From: Kiritimatiellaceae bacterium
GTDB lineage: Bacteria > Verrucomicrobiota > Kiritimatiellia > Kiritimatiellales > Tichowtungiaceae
DNA: 64,000 nucleotides
NCBI GenBank assembly: GCA_013141415.1
Contig: JABFQY010000007.1
Coordinates: 1-64,000 of the forward strand
Direction: 5' to 3'
Part shown: piece after piece, positions 55,876 through 63,170 of the stretch
How positions within the stretch are numbered: the first letter of the stretch is position 1
Layout: each line of letters starts with the position of its first letter
Program-made: the position numbers and the translations under genes
Notes under the pieces: generated by a model
Database searches by the model: none
The model's input: the letters and a program-made list of their open reading frames with translations, nothing else
What the model was told of the DNA's origin: nothing

Positions 55876-56729
55876 TGAAATTATCCAGACCATGGGGAAT
55901 TTTAACTGCGGCTTGTGCGCTGGCGCTCCCGGTGCTGGCCCAGCAGGATTTGAATATGGAAATTTCCGGTTTCCGTGTGCCGGAATATGACTCTCAGGGC
56001 GTGATGACCTCGCAACTGTTTGGCGATCGCGCCGAGGTGGAAGGCGGCGGTGAAGTGAAGATTACCGGTCTGCGCGTGGAGTTCTACAAAGCGGGCAAGA
56101 CGGTGGTGACGGTGACTTCGCCGTACTGTTTTTATAATCAGAAAACCCGCGAAGCCCATTCCGACGCGCCGGTGGCCGCCGATATGGAACGGCTGAAGAT
56201 GACCGGTCGCGGATTTCTGTTGCAGGCCAGCAATAGTACCGTCCGGGTGTTCGACGACAGCCGCGTGACGATTAAAGACGCGATGAAACAGGTGGTGGCG
56301 GATGCGGCGGCAAATGTCGCCAGTAATACAGAAACCGTGATTACCTCGAAGGAGCTGTTCCTCGACTATAAAGCCCGTAAGGCCCGGTTTGAGAAAAATG
56401 TGCACGTCAAGGACGTGAAGATGGAGATGTTTTGCGATAAGCTGGAAATTCAGACCGGATCGGACAATCAAATTGACTGGATCGGCGCATCCACCGGCGT
56501 TAGAATCTTGAACGAAGGACGGGAAGCTCTCGCAGGGAAAGCAACCTATGACGCGAAAACCGACGAATTTTTGCTGGAAGATAATCCGAGACTGGTGGAC
56601 GGACGGAATATGCTCATGGGTGAGCAGATTCGCTTTTGGCGGACGAACAAGCGTATGGTGTGCTCTCCATCAGCCCGGCTGGTCGTCTATTCCGACAAGG
56701 GTATGAAAACCGATTTTTTTGGGAAGTAA
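55875..56729 (+). CDS. LptC/LptA-like periplasmic LPS transport protein
   Basis: 284 residues. A signal peptide (about 1-22, ending at Leu-Ala-Gln-Gln) is followed by two beta-jellyroll-like stretches. The first (about 25-130) resembles LptC (Gly-Asp-Arg-Ala-Glu-Val, Cys-Phe-Tyr-Asn-Gln-Lys-Thr-Arg-Glu-Ala). The second (about 155-270) resembles OstA/LptA (Thr-Ser-Lys-Glu-Leu-Phe-Leu-Asp-Tyr, Phe-Glu-Lys-Asn-Val-His-Val-Lys-Asp, Met-Phe-Cys-Asp-Lys-Leu-Glu). Placement between kdsA and lptB strongly supports a role in the LPS bridge between the membranes. It may merge LptC and LptA functions. Confidence 0.75.
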   Translation: MKLSRPWGILTAACALALPVLAQQDLNMEISGFRVPEYDSQGVMTSQLFGDRAEVEGGGEVKITGLRVEFYKAGKTVVTVTSPYCFYNQKTREAHSDAPVAADMERLKMTGRGFLLQASNSTVRVFDDSRVTIKDAMKQVVADAAANVASNTETVITSKELFLDYKARKARFEKNVHVKDVKMEMFCDKLEIQTGSDNQIDWIGASTGVRILNEGREALAGKATYDAKTDEFLLEDNPRLVDGRNMLMGEQIRFWRTNKRMVCSPSARLVVYSDKGMKTDFFGK

Positions 56730-56730
56730 A

Positions 56731-57462
56731 ATGGAAGAAACCTATTTAGTCCGGACCGAAAAACTGGTTAAGAGCTATCGCGGCCGTACCGTAGTGAACG
56801 GCGTGGATGTCAATGTCCGTCCCGGCGAAATCGTCGGACTGCTCGGCCCGAACGGCGCGGGTAAGACGACAACGTTCTACATGGTGACCGGCCTGATTCA
56901 GCCGACAGCAGGCGAAGTCTGGTTCAAAGACCGCAACGTTTCGCATGTTCCCATGTACAAACGGGCCCGCATGGGTCTTGGCTATCTTTCGCAGGAGCCG
57001 TCGATTTTCCGTAAACTCACAGTGCAGGAAAACGTCATGGCGATTCTGGAAACTCTGCCGATTTCGGGTCGCGAACGTCGCGAGCGGCTGGAGTTTCTGC
57101 TGAATGAACTCAAGATTGCTCATCTGTCCAAGCAGCGCGCCTATACGCTTTCCGGCGGCGAGCGTCGTCGTCTGGAAATCACCCGCGCGCTGGTGACCAA
57201 TCCGTCGCTGATTCTGCTCGACGAACCGTTCAGCGGCGTCGATCCGCTCGCGGTTTATGAAGTGCAGGAAATTATCAAAGACCTGCGCTCAAAAGGACTC
57301 GGCGTGCTGATCACCGACCACAACGTGCGCGAAACGCTGGCGGTGGTGGATCGCGCCTATCTGATGTGCGAAGGCAAAGTGCTCCGCGAAGGGGCCAGCT
57401 CATTTTTGGTTAACGATGAGATGAGCCGCGAACTCTATCTGGGCCCGCGGTTCAGTATGTAA
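56731..57462 (+). CDS. lptB: LPS export ABC transporter ATP-binding protein LptB
   Basis: 243 residues from the ATG at 56731. Walker A Gly-Pro-Asn-Gly-Ala-Gly-Lys-Thr-Thr, signature Leu-Ser-Gly-Gly-Glu-Arg-Arg-Arg, Walker B Ile-Leu-Leu-Asp-Glu-Pro-Phe, and the LptB-specific Phe-Ser-Gly-Val-Asp-Pro-Leu-Ala and Ile-Thr-Asp-His-Asn-Val-Arg-Glu-Thr segments. It powers extraction of LPS from the inner membrane with LptF/LptG, which are not in the window. Confidence 0.97.
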   Translation: MEETYLVRTEKLVKSYRGRTVVNGVDVNVRPGEIVGLLGPNGAGKTTTFYMVTGLIQPTAGEVWFKDRNVSHVPMYKRARMGLGYLSQEPSIFRKLTVQENVMAILETLPISGRERRERLEFLLNELKIAHLSKQRAYTLSGGERRRLEITRALVTNPSLILLDEPFSGVDPLAVYEVQEIIKDLRSKGLGVLITDHNVRETLAVVDRAYLMCEGKVLREGASSFLVNDEMSRELYLGPRFSM

Positions 57463-57477
57463 CGAAAGGAGAAGCTC

Positions 57478-57783
57478 ATGCAGGTACATATCACAGGAAG
57501 ACACGTAGAGATATCGGACGGAATCCGGGAGCATATCTACGGCAAGGTCGAGCGGACTCTGATCGATTTTCCGCGCGTCGAGGACGTGCGCATTATTCTG
57601 GAATTGCAGAAGCTCGTGCATACCGCTGAAGTGCTGGTGCAGGGCAAGAAAATCCACGTAGAGGGCAAAGCGTCTTCGGAGAACATGTACACTTCGATTG
57701 ATGATGCATTGACCAAGGCGGAGAGTCAGTTGCGCAAGCAGCACCAGAAGGTGCAGGATATTCATCATCATCCGGCGAGCTAA
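57478..57783 (+). CDS. hpf: Short-form ribosome hibernation promoting factor
   Basis: 101 residues, the short form without the C-terminal dimerisation domain. Starts Met-Gln-Val-His-Ile-Thr-Gly-Arg-His; contains Val-Glu-Gly-Lys-Ala-Ser-Ser-Glu-Asn-Met-Tyr-x-Ser-Ile-Asp-Asp-Ala, a family signature. It binds 30S/100S ribosomes in slow growth. Located between lptB and hprK, parallel to the hpf position in the proteobacterial lptB-rpoN-hpf block but without rpoN. Confidence 0.92.
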   Translation: MQVHITGRHVEISDGIREHIYGKVERTLIDFPRVEDVRIILELQKLVHTAEVLVQGKKIHVEGKASSENMYTSIDDALTKAESQLRKQHQKVQDIHHHPAS

Positions 57784-57798
57784 ACGAAAGCGGTTGCT

Positions 57799-58734
57799 GT
57801 GGCGATTACACTGAAAGAACTGCTGGATCACGGAGTCGAACGCCTTTCACTGGAACTGGTGTGGGGCGAAGGGCGGCTGGATCGTCCGATCGAAGAGAAG
57901 GCAATCAACCGGCCCGGCCTCGCGCTGACCGGGTTCTTTCAGTATTTCGCCCAGCGCCGTCTGCAGGTTTTCGGGCTGGCGGAATTCACCTATCTCAAAA
58001 GTCTGAGTACTGAAGAACGCGAAATCCGCCTGCGCGGTATTCTGGAAAAAAATGTTCCCGCAATCATTATTTCCCGCAATCGCAACCCGCTTCCAGAGTT
58101 GCGGGCTTTGTGTGAGGAATACGAAACGCCGTTGCTCCGTTCTGCGATGATCACCAGTCACTTCATTAATGAATGTACGCTGGTGCTGGAAGAGCTGACG
58201 GCGCCGCATGACCGGGTTCAGGGCACCATGCTTGAAATTATGGGAATCGGCGTTCTGCTTCAGGGGCAGGCCGGAATCGGTAAAAGCGAAACCGCTCTTT
58301 CGCTGATTGGGCGCGGCTACAGTCTGGTTGCCGACGATGTAACCGAAATGGTGCGCGCCGGCGGACGCGTGATGGCTTTTGCCCATGAACTGACACGCTA
58401 CCACATGGAAATCCGCGGCGTCGGCATTGTGCATGTGCCCAGCCTGTTCGGTGTATCGGCGATTCGACGGGATGCCATACTCGACATGGTGATCAATCTT
58501 CATCCGTACACGAATGACGCGGAAGAAGACCGCACAGGCCTCCAGCCGACTGAAATTGAAATTCTAGGTATCAAAATTCCCTATTTTTCTCTGCCGGTCA
58601 GCTCCGGACGCGACATGGCAAATATTGTTGAAGCCGCCGCGTTAAACTATAAACTGAAATTGCTTGGGCATGATGCGGCTAAAGAGCTGGATGAAAAACT
58701 GATCGGAAACTTTCTTCGTAAGGCGGCGCGATAA
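57799..58734 (+). CDS. hprK: HPr kinase/phosphorylase
   Basis: 311 residues from a GTG at 57799. Walker A Gly-Gln-Ala-Gly-Ile-Gly-Lys-Ser-Glu-Thr-Ala, the HprK signature in His-Met-Glu-Ile-Arg-Gly-Val-Gly-Ile and Asp-Asp-Val-Thr-Glu. An N-terminal receiver-like domain precedes it. It phosphorylates and dephosphorylates Ser of HPr, encoded immediately downstream with a 1-base overlap. Confidence 0.97.
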   Translation: MAITLKELLDHGVERLSLELVWGEGRLDRPIEEKAINRPGLALTGFFQYFAQRRLQVFGLAEFTYLKSLSTEEREIRLRGILEKNVPAIIISRNRNPLPELRALCEEYETPLLRSAMITSHFINECTLVLEELTAPHDRVQGTMLEIMGIGVLLQGQAGIGKSETALSLIGRGYSLVADDVTEMVRAGGRVMAFAHELTRYHMEIRGVGIVHVPSLFGVSAIRRDAILDMVINLHPYTNDAEEDRTGLQPTEIEILGIKIPYFSLPVSSGRDMANIVEAAALNYKLKLLGHDAAKELDEKLIGNFLRKAAR

Positions 58735-59018
58735 TGGCAGACCAAAAAACCATTTTAAGGGAATTTGAGGTGCTGAATAAATACGGCATCCATGCCCGGC
58801 CGGCCGCTCTGCTGGTGAAAACCGCCGGAAAATTCTCGTGCGATATTTTTATCGGACAGAAAGGCGCTGAGGAAGTCTCCGCCAAAAGCATCATGGGTCT
58901 GCTCACCATCGAAGGGTATCAGGGCGCCCGGATCATCGTGCGCGTTGTCGGCTCGGATGCCGAAAAGGCTCTGGCCGAAATTGCAGAACTCTTCGAGAAA
59001 AAATTCTTCGAGGACTAA
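58734..59018 (+). CDS. ptsH: Phosphocarrier protein HPr
   Basis: 94 residues. The active-site His20 is in Tyr-Gly-Ile-His-Ala-Arg-Pro-Ala, and the regulatory Ser52 in Lys-Ser-Ile-Met-Gly-Leu-Leu-Thr, the substrate of HprK. Overlaps hprK by one base and precedes ptsI by one base. No EII gene is nearby, so a regulatory rather than transport role is likely. Confidence 0.97.
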   Translation: MADQKTILREFEVLNKYGIHARPAALLVKTAGKFSCDIFIGQKGAEEVSAKSIMGLLTIEGYQGARIIVRVVGSDAEKALAEIAELFEKKFFED

Positions 59019-59019
59019 C

Positions 59020-60801
59020 GTGTCTGAAATAACTACATCTTCTCCCGGCGAGCTGGTTCTGCGGGGCGTTGGTGTGTCGCCCGGAGTGGTGATCGGCGAA
59101 GTGGTGGTATTCGCCCAGGAAGGCGCGGCGGTTCCTGAACGGGTCATCGGCGAACAGGATGTGCCGCTGGAAATCGCCCGCTTCGAAGAAGCTCTCATCA
59201 AAACCCGCCACCAGATATCCGGAATTCAGCGCAAGGTCGCCGAGGCGCTCGGAGAAAAACATGCCAGCATTTTTGATGCGCATCTGCTGGTCGTGGATGA
59301 CCGCTACTTTGTTGAAGAGGTGATTCGCGAACTGCGCGAACAGCACCGTAATGTCGAAGCGGTTCTTCGCAAAGTCGCTGACCGCTACATTGAAATGCTC
59401 AGCCGTGTCGATGACGACTATCTGCGGGAGCGCGTCGCCGATGTGCGGGACGTTACCCGCCGTATCAGTACCAATCTGGCTGGCGAGCGGATGAATCGCA
59501 TGGATCAGCTTGAACGGCCCTGTATTGCCGTTGCGCGTGACTTTTCGCCGTCAGACACCGCCAGTATAAACCGCAATATTGTGCATGCGCTTGTCACCGA
59601 TCTCGGCAGTGCCACATCGCATACGGCGATTATGGCCCGCGCATTGGAAGTGCCTGCCGTGGTCGGCCTGCGTGATATCAGCGCGCAGATCAGCTCCGGC
59701 GAGACGGTGCTGGTGGACGGCAGCAAAGGACTGGTGATTGTTCGTCCAACCTCCGAACGTCTTCTGGCCTACGCGCAGAAAGCGGAAGAACATAAACTGA
59801 TCCTTTGCGAACTGGAGACGCTCAAAGACAAGCCGTCGGAAACCAAAGACGGTTACTATGTTCCGATCGCAGCGAATATCGAACTGCCGGCTGAAATTTC
59901 AGGGATCAGTAAACACGGAGCCAAAGGGATCGGCCTTTTCCGCACCGAGTTTCTGTTTCTCAATGAAGACGGGATTCCGGATGAAGACGAGCAGACCCGG
60001 GTTTACAGCGAGGCCGCCGACCAATGCGCACCCGACAATGTTGTGATCCGGACACTCGATCTGGGCGGCGACAAATTTTCATCCAGCGTAAAAACAGCAC
60101 ACGAGATGAATCCGTTTCTAGGTTTCCGCGCCATCCGGTTCTGTTTGGCTAATCCGGCATTTTTCAAGGTGCAACTGCGCGCCATTCTGCGCGCCGCCGC
60201 CGGACGAAATATTTCCATGATGTATCCGATGGTTTGCTGTCTCAGTGAAGTGATTCAGGCCAATGGGATACTTGAAGAATGCCGGCAGGAACTGAAAAAA
60301 GCGGGGATTCCCTGCGCCGAAAAACTGCCGGTCGGCGTCATGATTGAAATTCCTTCTGCTGCGCTCACCGCCGACCTGATTGCGCCGCATGTCGATTTTT
60401 TCAGCATCGGCACCAACGACCTGATTCAGTACACGCTGGCCGTTGACCGGGTGAACGAAAACGTCTCCCACCTCTACATGCCGACCCATATTTCTATCCT
60501 CAAGCTCATCCGCCGGACGGTGATGGCGGGGCATGCACACCGGATTCCGGTTGCCGTCTGCGGACAAATGGCTGCCGCACCGGAACTGGTGCCGCTGCTC
60601 ATCGGACTCGGCGTAGACGAACTCAGCATCAGTCCGCCGTCGGTTCCGATGATTAAAGATGTCATCCGCAATCTGCACTATTCAGAGTGCCGCACGCTGG
60701 CCAAAGAGGCTTTACAGGCCGGTGACTGCGATGATGTGATTGCGAAATGCCGTGCACTGCTGCAAAAAACGTCGCCGGAAATTCTTGAGTTGATCAGCTG
60801 A
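59020..60801 (+). CDS. ptsI: Phosphoenolpyruvate-protein phosphotransferase (enzyme I)
   Basis: 593 residues from a GTG at 59020. The phospho-acceptor His is about residue 201 in Ala-Thr-Ser-His-Thr-Ala-Ile-Met-Ala-Arg. The PEP-binding domain carries Phe-Arg-Thr-Glu-Phe-Leu-Phe, Ser-Ile-Gly-Thr-Asn-Asp-Leu-Ile-Gln-Tyr and Val-Cys-Gly-Gln-Met-Ala-Ala. It transfers phosphate from PEP to HPr His20. Its stop is just before the structured metK leader. Confidence 0.97.
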   Translation: MSEITTSSPGELVLRGVGVSPGVVIGEVVVFAQEGAAVPERVIGEQDVPLEIARFEEALIKTRHQISGIQRKVAEALGEKHASIFDAHLLVVDDRYFVEEVIRELREQHRNVEAVLRKVADRYIEMLSRVDDDYLRERVADVRDVTRRISTNLAGERMNRMDQLERPCIAVARDFSPSDTASINRNIVHALVTDLGSATSHTAIMARALEVPAVVGLRDISAQISSGETVLVDGSKGLVIVRPTSERLLAYAQKAEEHKLILCELETLKDKPSETKDGYYVPIAANIELPAEISGISKHGAKGIGLFRTEFLFLNEDGIPDEDEQTRVYSEAADQCAPDNVVIRTLDLGGDKFSSSVKTAHEMNPFLGFRAIRFCLANPAFFKVQLRAILRAAAGRNISMMYPMVCCLSEVIQANGILEECRQELKKAGIPCAEKLPVGVMIEIPSAALTADLIAPHVDFFSIGTNDLIQYTLAVDRVNENVSHLYMPTHISILKLIRRTVMAGHAHRIPVAVCGQMAAAPELVPLLIGLGVDELSISPPSVPMIKDVIRNLHYSECRTLAKEALQAGDCDDVIAKCRALLQKTSPEILELIS

Positions 60802-60802
60802 A

Positions 60803-60863
60803 GCGGGTACATTCTCTCGAAATCCATTCATCCGGATAAACGAATTGATAGAGAGGAACCCGC
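60803..60863 (+). promoter_or_regulatory. Structured leader of metK sequestering the ribosome-binding site
   Basis: GCGGGT (60803-60808) pairs with ACCCGC (60858-60863), and TTCTCTC (60812-60818) pairs with GAGAGGA (60851-60857). This gives 13 bp with one 3-base bulge on the 5' side. The paired GAGAGGA is the metK Shine-Dalgarno, so the fold would block translation. The 32-base loop has further pairing options (ATCC with GGAT, ATTC with GAAT). It may be a SAM-responsive or other translational switch; I cannot match it to a named class. Confidence 0.6.
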
Positions 60864-60866
60864 GCT

Positions 60867-62051
60867 ATGAGTAAGATCCGTGCCGACCATGTTTTCACAT
60901 CTGAATCCGTCTCCGAAGGCCATCCCGACAAAGTCTGCGACCAGATATCCGACGCCATTCTCGACGCCTGCCTTGCGCAGGATTCCAAGAGCCGCGTCGC
61001 CTGCGAAACGCTCGTCAGCACCAATCTGGTCGTCAACGCCGGTGAAATCACCTGCTCAGGATGGGATAAAATCAATCCGGAAGCCATTGCACGGCGGGTA
61101 GTCCACGACATCGGCTACGACCGCAAAGAGCTGGAATTCTGCTCGGAAACCTTCACCTACATCGGGCGCCTGCATGAGCAGTCCCCTGACATTGCTCAAG
61201 GGGTGGATGAGGGGCGCGGACTTTTTCTGGAGCAGGGCGCAGGCGATCAGGGTATGATGTTCGGCTATGCTTCCGACGAAACCGCAGCGCTGATGCCGGC
61301 ACCGGTTTACTACAGCCACCTGCTGCTCGACGAACTGCAGAAAATCCGCAAGGCCGGAACCATTCCGTATCTGCGGCCCGACTCGAAATCACAGGTTTCC
61401 ATTCAATACGTTAACGGCCAGCCGCACCACATCACTTCCGTTGTGGTCTCGCACCAGACCGCCGATGTTCCGCTCGAAACAATCCGTAAAGATCTGATTG
61501 AAGTGGTTCAGCAGGTTCTCGGCCCGACCGGTCTGCTCAAGAACAACGTCGAATATTTCATCAATCCGACCGGAAAATTTGTTATCGGCGGCCCGCATGG
61601 CGACGCCGGACTGACCGGTCGTAAAATCATTGTTGATACCTACGGCGGCGTCGGCAGCCACGGCGGCGGCGCATTCTCCGGCAAAGACCCGTCCAAAGTG
61701 GACCGTTCCGCCGCATACTACGCCCGCTATGTCGCCAAAAACATCGTCGCCGCCGGTCTGGCGAAAAAATGCGAAGTTCAGGTGGCCTATGCCATCGGCG
61801 TTGCCAAACCGCTCAGCATCAACGTGGACACCTACGGTACCGGTAAGCTCGAAGACAGCCAGCTGGAAGCCATCGTCTCCTCCGGAAAAATCTTTGATTT
61901 CCGCCCCGCCGCGCTCATCAAAGAGCTGGGACTTCTCACGCCGAAAGGCTGGAGCTACCGCGACACCGCCGCCTACGGACACTTCGGCCGTTCGCAGTTC
62001 CCGTGGGAAAAAACCTGCAAAGTCGAAGCGCTCAAAGCCGCCGCGAAATAG
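60867..62051 (+). CDS. metK: S-adenosylmethionine synthetase
   Basis: 394 residues. Starts with [13 protein letters not shown], the family start. [11 protein letters not shown] binds ATP, and [13 protein letters not shown] plus Gly-Gly-Gly-Ala-Phe-Ser-Gly-Lys-Asp follow. It makes SAM from methionine and ATP. The preceding leader may control it. Confidence 0.98.
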   Translation: MSKIRADHVFTSESVSEGHPDKVCDQISDAILDACLAQDSKSRVACETLVSTNLVVNAGEITCSGWDKINPEAIARRVVHDIGYDRKELEFCSETFTYIGRLHEQSPDIAQGVDEGRGLFLEQGAGDQGMMFGYASDETAALMPAPVYYSHLLLDELQKIRKAGTIPYLRPDSKSQVSIQYVNGQPHHITSVVVSHQTADVPLETIRKDLIEVVQQVLGPTGLLKNNVEYFINPTGKFVIGGPHGDAGLTGRKIIVDTYGGVGSHGGGAFSGKDPSKVDRSAAYYARYVAKNIVAAGLAKKCEVQVAYAIGVAKPLSINVDTYGTGKLEDSQLEAIVSSGKIFDFRPAALIKELGLLTPKGWSYRDTAAYGHFGRSQFPWEKTCKVEALKAAAK

Positions 62052-62065
62052 TTTGGTTTTTGCGG

Positions 62066-62094
62066 TTGATTCACTATCCGGCACACAGTACATT
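62066..62094 (+). promoter_or_regulatory. Candidate promoter of tRNA-Arg
   Basis: TTGATT (62066-62071), a 17-base spacer and TACATT (62089-62094), ending 15 bases before the tRNA. Confidence 0.5.
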
Positions 62095-62109
62095 CTGCGC
62101 TTCCTTGAA

Positions 62110-62186
62110 GCACCCATAGCTCAATTGGATAGAGCATCTGACTACGAATCAGAAGGTTACAGGTTCGACTCCTGTTGGGTGCACCA
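62110..62186 (+). tRNA. tRNA-Arg (ACG)
   Basis: 77-nt cloverleaf. Acceptor GCACCCA pairs with UGGGUGC, the anticodon loop CUACGAA carries ACG (A34 is normally converted to inosine), the T-loop is GGUUCGACUCC, and CCA is encoded. Confidence 0.97.
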
Positions 62187-62189
62187 GTT

Positions 62190-62219
62190 AAAAAGCCCTG
62201 CGAAAACAGGGCTTTTAGC
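62190..62219 (+). terminator. Rho-independent terminator after tRNA-Arg
   Basis: Hairpin AAAAGCCCTG-CGAAAA-CAGGGCTTTT immediately after the tRNA, GC-rich in the middle and followed by more T-rich sequence. Classic intrinsic terminator. Confidence 0.85.
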
Positions 62220-62267
62220 TTTTCCGGTTCGATGTTCCGGTTATCCGGCGCAAATGGTTTTACCTTT

Positions 62268-62315
62268 GTAGCCGAGGTCCTTGACCTCGGTTCCGCGATC
62301 ATGGATCGCGGCTAC
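62268..62315. repeat. GTAG...CTAC REP pair
   Basis: GTAG, hairpin CCGAGGTC-CTT-GACCTCGG (62272-62290), TT, hairpin CCGCGATC-ATG-GATCGCGG (62293-62311), CTAC. Perfect arms. The exact reverse complement, truncated, is at 21322-21363. Confidence 0.93.
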
Positions 62316-62343
62316 AATTCTCCGCGCCTTTGCGAGAAATCTT

Positions 62344-63078
62344 TTATTGAATGCAGGCGACGATGGAACCATCATAAGCGGCTTTGACGGAGGAGCCGGG
62401 CGGAACGGTGAGAAAGTCCGCGCTGTTCCAGTCGCCGTTGACCAGTTTGCGGATGAGGGTCATGTCGCCGGGGACGGTTTCAAAACTCCAGTCGTGTTCA
62501 TCGGCTTTCTGTCGCGCGGTCTGTTCCATGTCCGGCGGTTCGACGCCCATCGGAATCCAGGCGAAGTGGCTGTAGTTGCGGGTTCCCTGGCAGAGTGTTT
62601 CGTAAAGATATTCGGCGTTGTCTTCGCCGTATTTTTCAACCATCTCTTCCATCGTCAGATTCATGCCGAGCTGCGCCTGTACGGAAAGATCGGCCAGATC
62701 GCCGGAAGTTTCGCCGCGCTCCAGCCAGCCGCTGGTAAGGAAGTAGGTGCCGGGATGCGTGTCGAAGTAGTCGCGGTAGCGGTCGCGTCCGCCCATAAAC
62801 AGCGTGATGCAGTCGTGCGCCCGCGGCAGAATCAGCGGACAGTTGCGGGCGCGGACGCCGACCAGTCCGTTATTGCAAAGTCCGTAGCCGAGCAGGATGG
62901 CGTCGTAGGTTCCGTCAACGGCATCAATGGCTTCCTGCATCTTGACCGGCATCTGGCCCGGCGGCAGATCGTGCAGTCCTTTTGGCAGAAAGGTGATGTC
63001 GACGCGGTGCGGGCTGACGGCGACCGCCGCGCACATTTCACGGTAAAAAATTTCACAGCTGATCAGTTTCAGGTTCAT
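62344..63078 (-). CDS. DUF1638 domain protein
   Basis: 244 residues. DUF1638 hallmarks: an N-terminal Leu-Ile-Ser-Cys-Glu-Ile-Phe-Tyr, Ile-Leu-Leu-Gly-Tyr-Gly-Leu-Cys-Asn-Asn-Gly, and Arg-Ala-His-Asp-Cys-Ile-Thr-Leu-Phe-Met-Gly. Several conserved Cys and His suggest metal or corrinoid binding; the family is often near corrinoid methyltransferases, though none is seen here. Function unknown. Confidence 0.9.
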   Translation of the reverse strand: MNLKLISCEIFYREMCAAVAVSPHRVDITFLPKGLHDLPPGQMPVKMQEAIDAVDGTYDAILLGYGLCNNGLVGVRARNCPLILPRAHDCITLFMGGRDRYRDYFDTHPGTYFLTSGWLERGETSGDLADLSVQAQLGMNLTMEEMVEKYGEDNAEYLYETLCQGTRNYSHFAWIPMGVEPPDMEQTARQKADEHDWSFETVPGDMTLIRKLVNGDWNSADFLTVPPGSSVKAAYDGSIVACIQ

Positions 63079-63095
63079 AACGTAAATTTTAATCG

Positions 63096-63170
63096 CCTCG
63101 CAGAGATACAGAGGTCGCAGAGTTTCAATTAAATTAAAGTCTCCTCTGCGTTCTCAAACTCTCTGCGAGG
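63096..63170. repeat. CCTCGCAGAGA inverted repeat
   Basis: 11-base perfect arms (63096-63106 and 63160-63170) enclosing a degenerate CTCTGCG/CGCAGAG inner repeat. The right arm overlaps the 3' end of the flavoprotein gene and encodes its last residues (Ser-Ser-Gln-Arg-Val) before the stop. Confidence 0.8.

Noticed and set aside
62190-62315. Treating the 62268 REP pair as a second terminator of tRNA-Arg
   Set aside because: A proper intrinsic terminator already lies at 62190-62219, and the REP pair has GTAG/CTAC ends, no T-run and a second copy elsewhere.
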